DNA of 64,000 nucleotides from Sipunculus nudus. Lineage: Eukaryota > Annelida > Sipuncula > Golfingiida > Sipunculidae. This document shows positions 1-14,800 of this stretch, in pieces. Location of the stretch: positions 27,267,058 through 27,331,057 of the forward strand of contig CM049310.1 in assembly GCA_026874595.1 (NCBI GenBank), in the 5' to 3' direction. A model generated the notes under the pieces. It had not been told where the DNA came from. It searched no databases and saw only the letters and a list, made by a program, of their open reading frames with translations. A program made the position numbers and the translations under genes. Numbering within the stretch: position 1 is the stretch's first letter; every line of letters starts with the position of its first letter.

Positions 1-1451
<1,451 letters not shown>

Positions 1452-3604
1452 ATCAACCAGTTCAGGTGTAACTTATTTCTGATACTTTGATTGGTGGAAA
1501 TCATATATTATTATTATGAAGGCTATATGTGTGAACAAGTACTTTAGGTTAAAGGTGAACCGTACAAAAAGGTAGCATTCTTTACATTGCCAAAGACTGT
1601 TAATAGTGTAGTCGGTACTAGATAAGTAAGTAAAGGTAGTTCTGATACAGGTACTGTCCTAATGATGAGAAACAATGTAAAACACTGTCATGTTGATCTA
1701 AGAACCAATAACTGTATCATAATGCAATTTTAATTATGGTTGTGGACCTGCGTGGTCTTTATATCAAGCTTGTTTATAATATATTGTGCCCATTACCTGT
1801 ACAGCACAGCAAACAAACCACTTGACAGTTGTTGTACCTGTGTTGTCTGGTACCATTATGTCAAATATTACAAAATGTCTAAGAAAAAAATTGTTGAAGC
1901 CTTGTTAATCTTATAACATATCAAATTAGTAACCCAGTAGACCAGACTTTGCCTGTAAAAAAAGTAACAGAAAACATGTTATATGTATGGCAACAGGCTA
2001 TTGTTGTTTGTGACCCAGTGTCAAGTGTGTATTTTGAGGAAATGTGTAATTCTGTCCAGGATTAGTATACCTTGTTTCATTTCTTCCAGTGTACAAGGCT
2101 TCCTATAACTGCACACTTTTCTGTATTCACAAGTAGATACCTAAGTTGCTAGAATCACTGCGTGATTTCCATGTAGATTTTGCATTGTTATAATAAGGTC
2201 TCCAATACCACACTTTTTTTCTGACACAAACTGTAACCTTATCCATATGTTGAGAGATATGGACCACTTCTGTCATCTTCTGGGGCCAGCATTTATTGAC
2301 TTACCTTTATGTAGGGACAATTTCATGATCTTTGTGTCAAACATGAGTGTATATGTGATTTATAAAATGTCTGAACAGATGAAATACAGATTGGTTTCCT
2401 GCTCATTTTCCCCAGCAGAACAATGAACTCATATGTCAGTATATAGTGACGTATCCAGCTGGACCCAGTATAAAAAGAAAGTATGTGTCACAGGATGGAA
2501 GGTGGTCTTCAACCTGTGGACCAGACTGGAGATCGGGTATGATATACCTGAATCAATCTATATTATATGTAAATAAGACTTTATGTCTGTTGGTACTGAT
2601 AACTTCATGAACCATTACCGAGCTTGGAACTGATGTTATATATTATATGCTGATGACATAATCAGGTCAAGGACAGGTCATTTCCAGAAGCACTCGGGTC
2701 TGCAAGGTATTTCTTAGACACTGATATATGTTAATGTTGCGAGGCATCAGATGCCTATAGATAGCGTTCAGATTACTTTGTAGATTTTTCATTTCCTCCT
2801 TTCAGTGAAAGGATGTAGACATGTACAGGAGCAGACACTTGATCAGGGACTTGATTGGTCTGCAGATTTACTGCATGAGTTTAATATTTATACCATAGAT
2901 GGCACTGCTTGGGCTTTTAACAGAAATTTATAAAAATTTATTTTATATAGTCCTTCTTGTAAACATTTTCTAATGAGAATTTTGTTTATTAAATTTCTCA
3001 TTTTTAAACCATATGTATATGGCTTGAGGGAAACCACATTGATAGACAATGTTATGTATCAGAAATGTTGACAATGTAATTTCAGGAAAAATAAAAAATG
3101 AGTGAGATTGTGTTGAAATGTGGACAGAAGCATGAAATGTCAGTCTAGAGACACTTGAATTGGATGAATACAATCTGTGATGCATCTCCAAAGTCTTGTT
3201 TTTCTTAATTTAATTGAAAAAAAAGACTTCACTGGTGGTACACCAGTTGACAGAATACACATGACTGCCAGTTTAAAGCCATTGAACACAACCTCAAAAA
3301 AAAATTAATGAAAATTACTTTATTTTTTTTTTTGCAAAAGGTATAATTACTTAGCCAACACTGACATGACTTCAATTATTTTAATATGATAAGCATATCA
3401 AGTTGCTTGGCAGCCCATGAATGAACTGTTGAGAAAATGGTACAATTATTGTTATATGGCAGTAAAGAGGTATTCCTTCCTTAATGTTGTCTCAAGGAAT
3501 TACAGCTCTTTAGCTTGCCTTGGTTTTACAAGAATGCATTCCAGTCCACACCAACAATATTTTTTTAACAATAAATCACACATTAGGAGCATATGTGTCA
3601 GTTT
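1452..3604 (+). other. AK2 3' UTR and/or downstream sequence
   Basis: AT-rich with no supported coding region. The first AATAAA on the plus strand after the AK2 stop is at 3090-3095, about 1.6 kb downstream. A long 3' UTR is possible but unproven. Confidence 0.4.
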
Positions 3605-4672
3605 TTAGCTCTGCTGACTGAAAGCTATCTGAGCTATAGCTATCACTCTGTGTCCGTTGTCAGTCTGTCTACCCATCAGCCTGTCAGTTAACAGGGCACA
3701 AATCAAAACAACTGGACCTAGAAACTTCTCACTGTAAACCCATGGAGATCAATAAAAATTCTCTTTGGAAACCTGAAATTAGATCTCTTTGACCTATATC
3801 CACTGAGCTATAGAGCTCAAATAATTAAAAATTTGATACAAAAGCTCCAATATCTGAATAACTAATGCATTGATTGCCATGATTCTTTCCATGCATATTG
3901 ATCATGGACTGTTCCATTATTTCCTGAAGACTGGTGGTGCCACCTGTATTTTTTCTCATTTTTACCCATATTTTCCCTATTTTTGAGACCAGATGAAGCA
4001 GTTTGTCCGTTAACAGGGCACAAATTGTAACCATTAGACCTAGAAACTTCTAACTGTACATCCAGGAAGGCCAATCTCCTTGGAAACCTGAAATTCGGCC
4101 ATGGTGACCTATAATTTGTGAACTACAGCTTAATACATGAATTTAAGCACCCAGTCAATAAGATGGGGCACAAATTGTATCCCCTAGGCCTAGAATCTTC
4201 TAACATGACATTCAGGTAGGTCCTGGGTAAATCTGCATGGAAACCTGAAATTGGTTCATGAAAGGTGACATACATTTTTCATGCTATCAACCAAAATATC
4301 TTTGGCAATCTCTTATTGAAACCTGAAATTAGGTCATGGTGACCTCTATTACTGACCAAAAACATTTTAAGCACCCAGACAGACCGGGTACAAAAATTTT
4401 TCTGTTGGACCTAGAATCTTCTGTCTTGACATTCAGGGAAGTCCTTAAAAAATGTGCATGGTCATTTTTAGCTTGGCTAACTGCATACAAAAAGGCTAGA
4501 TTTTATGGGAATGGCTGGACATATTATCATGAAACTTTTTCTTCTTGTTGATTTTGCAGAACTTTAATTCCTACAGTTGAATAGGGATGCCACCTACAAA
4601 ATTTAGCATTCATAATGTTGAATGTAGTCCTAGTCAGCTGAGCTACATAACCCATGGGTCACTTTTTTTTAT
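3605..4672 (-). repeat. Modular dispersed repeat, family A, copy 2
   Basis: Same ends as the copy at 143-1040: TAGCT...CTGAGCTA hairpin at the left, CAGCTGAGC plus a near-copy of TGACCCATGGGTCA at the right (about 4635-4660). Inside, the GGCACAAATCGTAACC-type module recurs four times with decreasing similarity, and one palindrome GGTGGTGCCACC sits at 3933-3944. The number of internal modules differs from copy 1. Confidence 0.7.
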
Positions 4673-5720
4673 TAAGGACTACCCTTAAGTCTTGTTGACA
4701 AATTGGATATCCATGTGACCAAAGGTGTTTCGGCACCATTCCAGGAAGTTGTGATCGTTGTATTGTCACCAGTGTTAGCAAAGTGAAACAACAGGGAAAA
4801 AATAGAACCAAGACAATTTGGTAACTTTTAAATCCCTGCTATGTGAGACATGGCGAGCCCTAGCAAGAGGGCTACAAAATAATCAGAAGGTGATCAGGCC
4901 TGGCATGGAATGAGAGAAGGGATGAGGTCCTTGGAAGTTAGCATGGATTTATCATTTGATATTGTTGACCAAAGCATCTTGAGCAGGCATGCTCAATTTT
5001 TGTTTTGTTTTTCAGCATATGGATATAAACAGAGAGTAGCCTACAGATCAAAGGATCAATTGTTTCCAGCTTATATTCAAAAGACAATCTAAAACAGGTT
5101 TCAGGTTCCTGTTGTGTCGCCAGCCCACCAAAGGGCTAACTGGGGTTATAGCACAATACGATCTGTTACACTTAGAAAGGAAATTGAATAAAAATATTTC
5201 CTTTGGGTTTAACAAACCATTGTTCACATAATGTTGTATGTTGAAAGGCCTGTAATAAAAAATAACCATTCTGGAAAGCATGAAGCACCTGTAACATCAA
5301 CAACTGATATTATTTGTCCAGAGAGAATTGAAGCATTAACAGCCCCAGTAGACATCTTGCATTTGGGGGCAGTCCTGTATAATGCTTCAGGCCAATGTAC
5401 TATTATGTTCATATTTTAACTTCCTTGGTGCAAAATAGGGCTGAGAACAGAACAGTAATGTTTTCTAGTGGTAAAATATACAATACACATTGATGTACTG
5501 AACATTAATCAGTGGATATATGTTAAATCTCACAGTTGTGTATGGAGTGTTATAATCACAGTGAAATGCAGGTGCAATCTATGGACTCCTCATTGCGCCA
5601 GTCACTAAAAAAAGCAATTGAGGAGTTAATTCTTTTGGGCTAAAGACAATCATGAAGATATGTTGTTCTGATTGATACATTTTGTATCCCCTGACAAAGT
5701 CAGGATACTTTGATTTAAGC
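4673..5720. other. Unassigned sequence
   Basis: No gene recognised. Short open frames (for example 5231-5419 +) have no family match I know, and their composition does not differ from the surroundings. Confidence 0.4.
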
Positions 5721-5724
5721 ACAT

Positions 5725-6345
5725 TCGCACTACTGCTGCAGATATTTCTTTTTGATTTGATAACTGGAAAAATATTTCATGGATCATTGCCAAACTTGAC
5801 ATGTGCATAGGTATGGGTGAGAGGACGAAGCCTGTTGAAAATGGGGTCATGACCTTTAGAAGAAAAGTGACCTTGATCTTGAATAGGTCCCATTTTGGGG
5901 GAAATTCACACAAATTCTTAAATATCTCAAGAAATCTTGCATGAATTGATCCAAAAGTCTAGTTGACTGAAGATCTAAGATAGTGTTGTACTGGAAACTG
6001 GTGGTGCCACCTATCATTCTTTTCCTGTTTTTGTGCCATTTAATACCCCCATCATTGCCACTTGACAGTACTGTGAGCATTTTAAGTAAAAAACTAAGAC
6101 AGATTTCTTTCATATTATGCATATACATAGACATAGGTTATGGGATGATGTATATTTTAATTGGGGTCATGACCTCTCCTGTGAGTGGCCTTGACCTTGA
6201 ATATTGAAATATATGGTGAAAATCATAAATTTCTCAATAAGGGATGCATGGATTGGTCCAAAACTCAAATTGACCAAAGATCTTGGATAACTTGTCTTTT
6301 GCAGAAGACAGGTGGTGCCACCTGTCCTTTTCATGTTTTGGCATC
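5725..6345 (+). repeat. Two tandem modules of about 310 bp with GGTGGTGCCACC
   Basis: Two diverged copies with the same order of blocks: GGGGTCATGACCT, then TGACCTTGA, then a GATC-rich stretch, then GGTGGTGCCACC. The palindromes lie at 6000-6011 and 6311-6322, 311 bp apart. Architecture resembles family A, but the sequence between palindromes is different. Confidence 0.6.
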
Positions 6346-8794
6346 ACTGATGACACAAATTTGGAGTCACGTCATGATTGGAACATTCAGTACCTTGCTA
6401 TACCAATGCCTCCATGATTTGGCAGATACACAGTCACTTGTCTGGTTCTATAAATTTAAATTGGACACCCAACTAAATGATTCACTTATTTACAACTCCT
6501 TTAACTAAACTTTCAATGCTTCACAGACTTGTTTAGAAATACAACACAACTGACACACAGCAAGGGTTCACTATATACAATCTCTTTATTTCATGAAATA
6601 TATACAGTTCCCAGTTGATGCAACTGTTCGCAAGCTATACACTATCCTTTGCCATACTGCAGTCCTGTAGTAAAGGCATATGATCATAATTTACATTTCA
6701 TCACTTGTGCATACAAAATGCTTATATCTATTGTCCAACACCAGTTCCTTGTGATAAACTAAACTGTTTCCATGCTTAAATAAAATCTCTTCAAATGACT
6801 GTATTATATAATTTTTTTCACATTAAACCTGATCTTTTCACATCAAAAGCACAATGTAAATAAATTGTGCAGTATTTCAGTAGTGTATTCAATCAAACAA
6901 ATATAAACATATACACAAATACTACACACAGGGTTAAAAATAAACAATCGAGATCAGAATGACAGAATTAATTTAAAAACAAAGACAAAAGAAAGAAACA
7001 CTTGTGTCAACAAAACCAAGAATAGCCAATGCTATCCTGTGCAGTAATTCATTAGAAGTGTTACAGATCAGTTAAAATGTATGCATTTGCCACAGCATTT
7101 AAATAAACATCAATGGAGGGTCATCCATCAATAATTCATTTCACAGTCTTGTTTTTCTTAAAACAATTAATTTGAGATCATGATATCTTCATACACGTTT
7201 TGCAGTAATTTATAATTTCATTCATTTTAAATTACCTATTATTTTTATGCAGTAATTTCTCTACCTCAAATTAATAATTTCATAAATTTTATAATTATAA
7301 CAAACTTGATAAAATACTTTATAAATCCATTATTAAAATGTTACAATAGACTCCAGAGTGACGTTCATTGTTTGATTAGTTTTTTGGAGCATATTGATCA
7401 AAACCAAATCTGATAATCTGTAATATTCAAAATTCCTATGAAAAAAATGCAAATGCAAGTTGGATACGTTTGCCAAATATGTATCCTACAACATATACAA
7501 TTTCATAACAATCTTTTCCAATATGAAGTCCTAAAATTCAAAATTTCCTAGCATTGAAAGTGTTGTATAAACCAGTTAATAAATATTTACTACTAGACAT
7601 CATGTACAACCAGATTTGTAAATTTAAATCTTGCAAACAGTATACAATACAGTGTACTTCTCATTTATCACAAGTGTTTTTATCACAGAGTGCAACATTG
7701 GCCATATTCCTGATAGTAAATACCTTGCACCTATTTTACATAGTGAACATGGTATATCTGTCTTATTTTACCAATGTGTTATTCTGAAAACTGATGACAA
7801 ACTGAAACATTCATCCAGAACATGCAAACTTGTATCTCTAATCTTTTTATTTTAATTTTTTAATGCATGCCTCCTTAACACACCCTTTGATCTATGCTAT
7901 TCTCCCACTTTTTCCTCTTTTTTTTATTTAATTAAAATTCAAATCCCACATCACATGCAGTGCTGTTCATGGCATCCTCCTATTGATCACTGTGCTATAC
8001 ACAGAGCTACAGTGACCCACAGCACTTTTGAACTGTTTAAAACTAAGGCAGCAACCTACATGTTGTCCTGAATCATCCCAGATTGAAACGCTTTGCCATG
8101 AGATTTGTCAAGGACCCAAAAGGGTACCCCTATATCTAGCACCGTGACTTAGTGTGGATATGAACTGTGTAACTGGGTCCCTTCCATTTACATGCACAAG
8201 AATTTAGAAAGGTAATGAGATCTTTGTCTACATGCCTTCTCACATTTTCCTTTATCAACCATAATCAGCGACCAAGTTGATCAAGCTATTTTCAAAGATT
8301 TTTCAAAATTAGATGAGCCTTGAAAACAACAACAAAATTACAAAAGATTTTCAAGGATTTTTAAACCTGTTGGAACTCTGAGTAAAATGTCACCAAAAAT
8401 TTAGATAAATTGAACAGTCAACTTTTGTCCCTTATGCCTGAAAATTGACGTTTTTATCACAGAATGTGGTTTAAGCATCACCCTACTTCTCAGCTGGCAA
8501 ATATATGTAATATCATATACTTTTTATTTAATTCAGGTTTCATAACTTATGGATCAACAATGCCAGTGAACAGGAAAACACCACCATGTCGCTTAAAATA
8601 AAGAAAAATTAACATAACAACTAAAATGAAGCCCACTGAAACCATTCACTTCCCAACAAAATAACATCTCATACACAATACATAAAACACAAAGTAACAA
8701 TTCTTACACCTTCCCTGTTTTTTAAACTTGTGGATACCTGCACTGAATCTTGACATGGTGACATGATTTTGGTGTCAGTTTTTCTTGCAGAACA
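6346..8794 (-). other. ELOA 3' UTR / downstream region with polyadenylation signals
   Basis: AT-rich non-coding sequence following the ELOA stop codon. AATAAA on the minus strand occurs at 8523-8528 (267 bp after the stop), 7923-7928 and 6585-6590, so the 3' UTR could be about 0.3 to 2.2 kb. Which site is used cannot be decided from sequence alone. Confidence 0.45.
8523..8528 (-). promoter_or_regulatory. First AATAAA after ELOA stop
   Basis: Plus-strand TTTATT reads AATAAA on the ELOA strand. It is the nearest canonical polyadenylation hexamer after the stop at 8795; later ones exist at 7923 and 6585. Confidence 0.35.
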
Positions 8795-8859
8795 TTACTT
8801 TCTTCTCAAGTTCTTCATAAACTTCATTGCCTTTGCCATCATTGGAGCAATACGCACCT
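8795..8859 (-). CDS. ELOA: ELOA coding exon 11 (C-terminus)
   Basis: Acceptor TTTCAG at 8865-8860; the C carried from exon 10 plus AG completes a Gln codon. Encodes [15 protein letters not shown] and a basic end LRRK, then TAA at 8797-8795. The IAPMMAK block is a hallmark of the Elongin A C-terminus. Confidence 0.94.
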
Positions 8860-11800
8860 CTGAAAATATAAATTACATCTGCAAATACACAGTGAAGGCA
8901 AAAATATGATTTCAAGGGATATAAAACTATTTTTGACTCAGTTATTTAAAGGTGTTCACTATAGTATCAATTACACCGATCTTCATGTGCAGTGAATAAC
9001 TCGCAGTTTGTCCATTATGGCGAGGTGTAGTCACTCTGAGTTTTGGTTAGAACTTTAAGATCACTAGGAAAACCTGCAGTAAAATTTGTAAAGACTATTT
9101 TAAGGGGTTGGCATGCCCACATCTTTGACAGATTTTCATGTATAAGTAATCTTTTAGACCAGTGACTGACAGCATTCATCAACAGACATCTTTGACTACC
9201 TTAATCTTTTGTCCCCAGCACAGATGAGAGGTCATAACCCACTGAGATGATCTAAATAATGAGAACATTTGCAAGTGGTGAGAGATAAACAGGAAGGAGA
9301 ACAATTATGCAATTATAATGCATTTGTACTGATACTAATGATTCTGCTTGTGTCCACAGCTTGGGTTGATTTTAACTGTATGGGAAGGGGGCAGCAAGTG
9401 ACCATTGATCCTGAATAGAGGGTGCCAGCCCAAGACAGGCTTTCTGACTAGGAAAACCAGTTGGCTGGCCTGAAGACTTGTCTGTTATAGCAGGATGTCT
9501 GGTCTTGAGGGGTGTCCAAAGCCAGGATTTTACTGATCCAGTCTTTGTAAAATCAAAGCTTGTTACCTTTCAATTGAACAATAGACCTTGATTCATCTTT
9601 TATCAATTCACAACAAGACTGGTGAACTAATCAAGGGGTGTGTACAATAACAATGATGCCTACAACCATCACTGCTCTTACCAAGGGTGGTTTCATTTTT
9701 TTTTTCAGTGAGCTTGTAATACCATCATTAACATTTTGCAAGAGTATGACCAGTTAGCTGGTAAATGTCTTCATGTTCTGCCAGCATGTCAATTGTTTAT
9801 ACTTCATTTTCAAGTGTATTATTCCATGTTATTCATATATCTTTAGTATTTACATTTTCTGACGGGTTTCACTAATATTTATGTTCTGCAGATTTATTTA
9901 AGGTGATATAGAAATACATGAAATAAACTCAGCACATTCCTAAGTCCCATTACTATGATGGTCACTGGCTCGCAAGCCTTGGTGTTAAAATGTTTCTTTA
10001 GCCTACGCTAATATTAGCCAGATATACAAATAATGTGGCATACGTTTCTGCTGCTGTCTCTGAGAGATGGCCTGGCTGGATGCCGGGACTGATGCTGCTG
10101 GAGTTTTTGGTACAGGCTGTGCACCACGGCTGCTCAGTTTACTTAACGGATCAATCTGCTGAGGTCCCGCGGTGCCGTATTTCATCTGTTTACGCCGCAC
10201 TCCCCTCGGTGCTTTAGCGGTCATGTCTACATATGCAAGCTTTGTTTGACGCACTGAAAGCAGGAGTGAATTATTAGACTGTTACAGTTTCCTGTAGTAA
10301 TATGGTTTTCTGAAGCAAAATTAAAGTGACAAGAAAGTAATCTCAACTGCATGACTGATACAAGCATGAGAAGTAAGATCATTATTAATACAAAATTATT
10401 ATAAGCAACCAGGAAAAATTAGAGATGGTCCTAGTGTACCAACATTACACCTAATAACAAAGGTCTATATGCTCTGAGAGAAAAGCATAATGCTGCAAGT
10501 ATTCACTAATTTGGCAGATCTCCCTGAAAAATTACGTAACAGTAAAAGCTTCATTTGGTAGTTGGAGATTTTCTCTTCTGAACTAATTTCTGGTATACAA
10601 TTGAATATAGTTTTAACCTTGAAAAAAAATCTCTGGCTTCAACGGTTACCATGTTAAGGTAACATCACTTTTTAAAACCAATATATCTAAATTTAGATAT
10701 AGGGATTTCGAACAGTAATGATACCTTAAGTAAGATAATATATTTCTAGTTGTTTTCATAAAGTACCTAATGTTAAAGCATGTAACTTCAAAAAATTATA
10801 TAATATTGGCACATACAGAGAAAATATATAGAGGAATATTTATGCCAAATATGCACAAAAAAAGACAAGTGGTTTGGATAATAATCAGTTCTAAAGTACT
10901 GATAGTTTTCAATAGAAAACTGAGTTTTTTTCCTTGATTTCTAGTTGCAGTGGCAGTGACCCATTTTTGGGTTTTTGCTAGGAGAACAAAGCTATAGTTG
11001 AGATCTGGGTTGTAGGAAGAGAGTATAATACTAGATGATGTTGTCTTTGTCTTTGAAATGTGCTAGTCTAATGAACAGACAGACAAAGGATTATAATAAG
11101 TTGTAATAAACTCCAAGTCAGCAGAACGTGTATAACATGTTGTACCTGGTTTCTTCTTGTCCATGGATCCCTTTATGTTGGCTGTTAGGCTCTGCAGCCG
11201 TTTCTCCCTCTCATCCATCTTATTCTACCAACAAAATATGAGGAAATAATATACGAAATGCATAAGCAGGGCTTTGGTCAGGATGTGCATTTGTTTTTCC
11301 ATTTAAATACAGCCATTTTCAGATACTTGTAAAGAGTCTGTGGCAAAACTTTTGTGCTTGAACTTCTACATCATGGATTTTGGATATCACAATAGCTGAC
11401 TAAACCTGAAAACTCTACGGTTCTTCAGCTTTTATCTATATACAGAACAAGTGGCATAAAGTTCTGCAAAGCATTTTCACAATTGGGACCAGAGTTCCTG
11501 GGCCTAAAACTCCCAAGTCTGTTAATTCAGGTACTGGCACCGACAATTGTCACTCATTAAAGGTGATTTAGAACTTATCTTTTCACAATTTTTTTAATGT
11601 TTGTCATGCTTTGAATAACATTATGAAATATTGGACAATATATCACAATATAATGATATATTGATATTTTGTATAATTATCATGGTATAATAAAAACCTG
11701 TCCCAACATTTGTTACATGTTCAATTTTTTACATCATATATAAGGTTTTAGATACTTTTGGTTTATAATTTGAACAGTGGTACAAGTAAAATTTAAAGGA

Positions 11801-14800
11801 TTCTATGTACACAAACACATGATTCAAAATTGAAAATAAACTTTTACTGATCTTGGTGATTTTGTTGCCTTAAACTGTAGAAAGATTACAAATATTCTTG
11901 TCATTTCTTGCTGCCAAGTACTTTTATGAAAGATGCCAACTTCAAATGGCCACTTAACATTACATAGTATAGGTTATAAGAGTACCCATAACACTTGACA
12001 GCATGTGCAAAATATAAACAGGATTATCTGCAGTAAGTCAGTTTACCAGGTACAGCTCTCTCCAGGATTCAAACTCATCTGGTTCACAGCCACGGAAGTC
12101 TCGCTCACAGTGTTTCTTCCACAGATCCTCTGTATCTCCAACAAAATGCTACAAGTAACATGTGCAAAATGCAAAAAACATGAATAGTCTATGGGGTGAT
12201 TGGCAAAGATATAATAATTCAATGATAATGCTAAACTCCAATCATTACAATCTTAAAATGGCCATCCAGGGCACGGTTACACTCCTCAGGCAGAGGTTAC
12301 ACACCACAGCTCTTCCAGATCTTTTTTGTTTTAAAATCTACTTTATTTGGCAGATTTTACAGGGTTTTAACTCCAGGGCTGGCACACAGCCAAAATCTGC
12401 AATCAGACCAATGAGTGCAGGGAGTCAAGGGTTTAAAACTTGGGAGTTGGTGCACAATCATCAACCTGATACTATCAAGTATCCTCATCAGTTTCCTCAC
12501 TCCTAGGGAGCTGCCCAAGAGTTATTTCATTCTATATTACTTAATGTGTTTCCTTTCTCAATATAACTTACTGAATTACATTCCGCTGAGTGACATTCTG
12601 CTAGATTACTTACTGAGTTACATTTTTCTAGCTTACTCACTGAGTTACTTTCTGCTCGATTACTTACTGAGTGACCTCCAACTAGATTACTTACTCAGTT
12701 ACATTCTGCTTGATTACTTACTTAGTTTCCTCCAGCTAAGTTACTGAGTTACATTCTGCTAGATTACTTACTGAGTTACATTCTGCAAGATTTCTTACTG
12801 AGTTACCTTTTGCTAGATTACTTACTGAGTTACAATCCTCTAGATTACTCACTGAGTTACATTCCACTAGATTCCTTATTCAATTACATTCCTCTATATT
12901 ACTTACTGAGTTACATTCCGCTGAGTGACATTCTGCAAGATTACTTACTGAGTTACCTTCCACTAGATCACTTACTGAGTTACATTCCTCTAGATTTCTT
13001 ACAGAGTTACCTTCTGCTAGATTACTTACTGAGATACATTCCTCTATATTACTAATTGAGTTACATTCTGCTAGATTCCTTACCGAGTTACTCTTCCGCT
13101 AGATTACTTATTGAGATACATTCCGCTAGATTACTTACTGAGTTATCTCTGGCTAGATGACTTACTGAGTTACACTCCTCTAGATTACTTATGGAGTTAC
13201 ATTCCTCTAGGTAACTTACAGAGTAACATTCCTCCAAATTACTGAATGAGTTACATTACCCTATATTACTTTCTTAGTTTAATCATTCAATATTACTCAC
13301 TGAGTAACGTTCCTCTAGATTAATTACTTACAGGGTTACATTCCTCCAAATAACTGAGTGAGTTACATTCCAATAGATTACTTACCGAGTTATTTCACCC
13401 TAAATTATTAACTGAGTTGTAACATAATTCATTATTACTTACTGAGTTACATTCCTCTAGATCTAGTAGTTGTGTGGGTGTGCATCTTTGTAACACAGGC
13501 ATCAAAATCTCTGCTGGTACCCCTCCTACATAGTCTAAGCCTGAAAAGATTGGAGTTGTATGATGACAAATAATGGTATTGACTATAACATCAAATTAGT
13601 GAGGGCAAATAACTGCATGGTCCAGTCATATGATCTCAGTGAAAACCTAACTTCACAGTCTAGTCATATGACCTCAGTGAAGACAAACAACTGCAAGTTC
13701 CAGTCACATGACCTCGGTGAAGACAAATAACTTCATGGTCCAGTCACGTGATCTAAGTAAAGACAAATAACTTCATGGTCCAGTCACATGATCTCAGTGA
13801 AAACAAATTCACAATCCTATCTCATGACCAGGTGAGTATATGGCTAAAACAACTAGAATATGGCTTCAACAAAATCCTCTTATATAAGTTACCTTTTTTT
13901 AAATTATATATTTTAAGCTTTCATTTGTTTTGCCTTTACAATCTCTAAACATTGATCCATATAATACATACCTTTAGACTAGAAATGATTCTTACCATAT
14001 GACCATATACCATAATATATCTTTAAAAATCAGATTAGTGTATAAAATTCAAAATTTTCTTGCTGATCTGATCCAAACACATAAAATCATCAAATTAATC
14101 AGGGAAGAGAAAAAAATATTTCTGTCCAGCAATCATAAGTTTGTTTAAAGTCTCAGAACTGTCTTCTGAGCATGTGTTAGCATATATTAAGTTTTCCTAG
14201 GTAGTAAAAGCTGTTGCTTGGGAACACTTTGACATTTATATAATGAAAGCTGAGAATGTGCTCTATATTTGATGAATAAAAACTCTGGGCTTTCTTATAC
14301 AAATTGATTTTATCTAAAGTTTAAAATATTATTTCCGAAATTGAAGTAAAAATCATTTATCCAAGCATAGGGGTCCTACCTGTAGCTGATAGAGAATATT
14401 TCAGGATGTCATGTTAAAAATTTGAGTTAAAGCTCTGTTTTATTTGAGGTGTTAACTTTCAAATTTATGATTTTGTATGGTCAAAGTTTGAAATGTAAAT
14501 AAATGAAGTTATTTATTTTTAATTTCCATATTTAAAATGATTCCCCTTCAAAAAAGACAAAAAATGAAAAATACACATTTTAGAGCAAATATTTATTGAA
14601 AATTGAATATTTTAAACTAAAAATGATTTAGAAAGATTGAATTAAAGTTAAAATATATAAAATGTTTTACAGATTATTTATATAATGTTTTAAAGATTCA
14701 ACCAGTTTAAGAAATCCCAAAGGCATAATACATCCCATTCTAAAGAATATTTCTAGCTTTCCTATTCTGTACATATCAAGTGGTCAGAGATCAAAATTTC

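Noticed and set aside
4910-5419. Short plus-strand frames (4910-5092, 5231-5419)
   Set aside because: No family match, no flanking consensus splice sites that join them in frame, composition like background.
12415-13055. Plus-strand frames with a DYLLSYIPL-like 9-residue period
   Set aside because: Product of the 27-bp minisatellite in the ELOA intron, antisense to the gene.
12545-13461. CRISPR-like regular repeats
   Set aside because: Units are contiguous with no unique spacers, in a eukaryotic intron; same for the 24-bp and 37-bp arrays.
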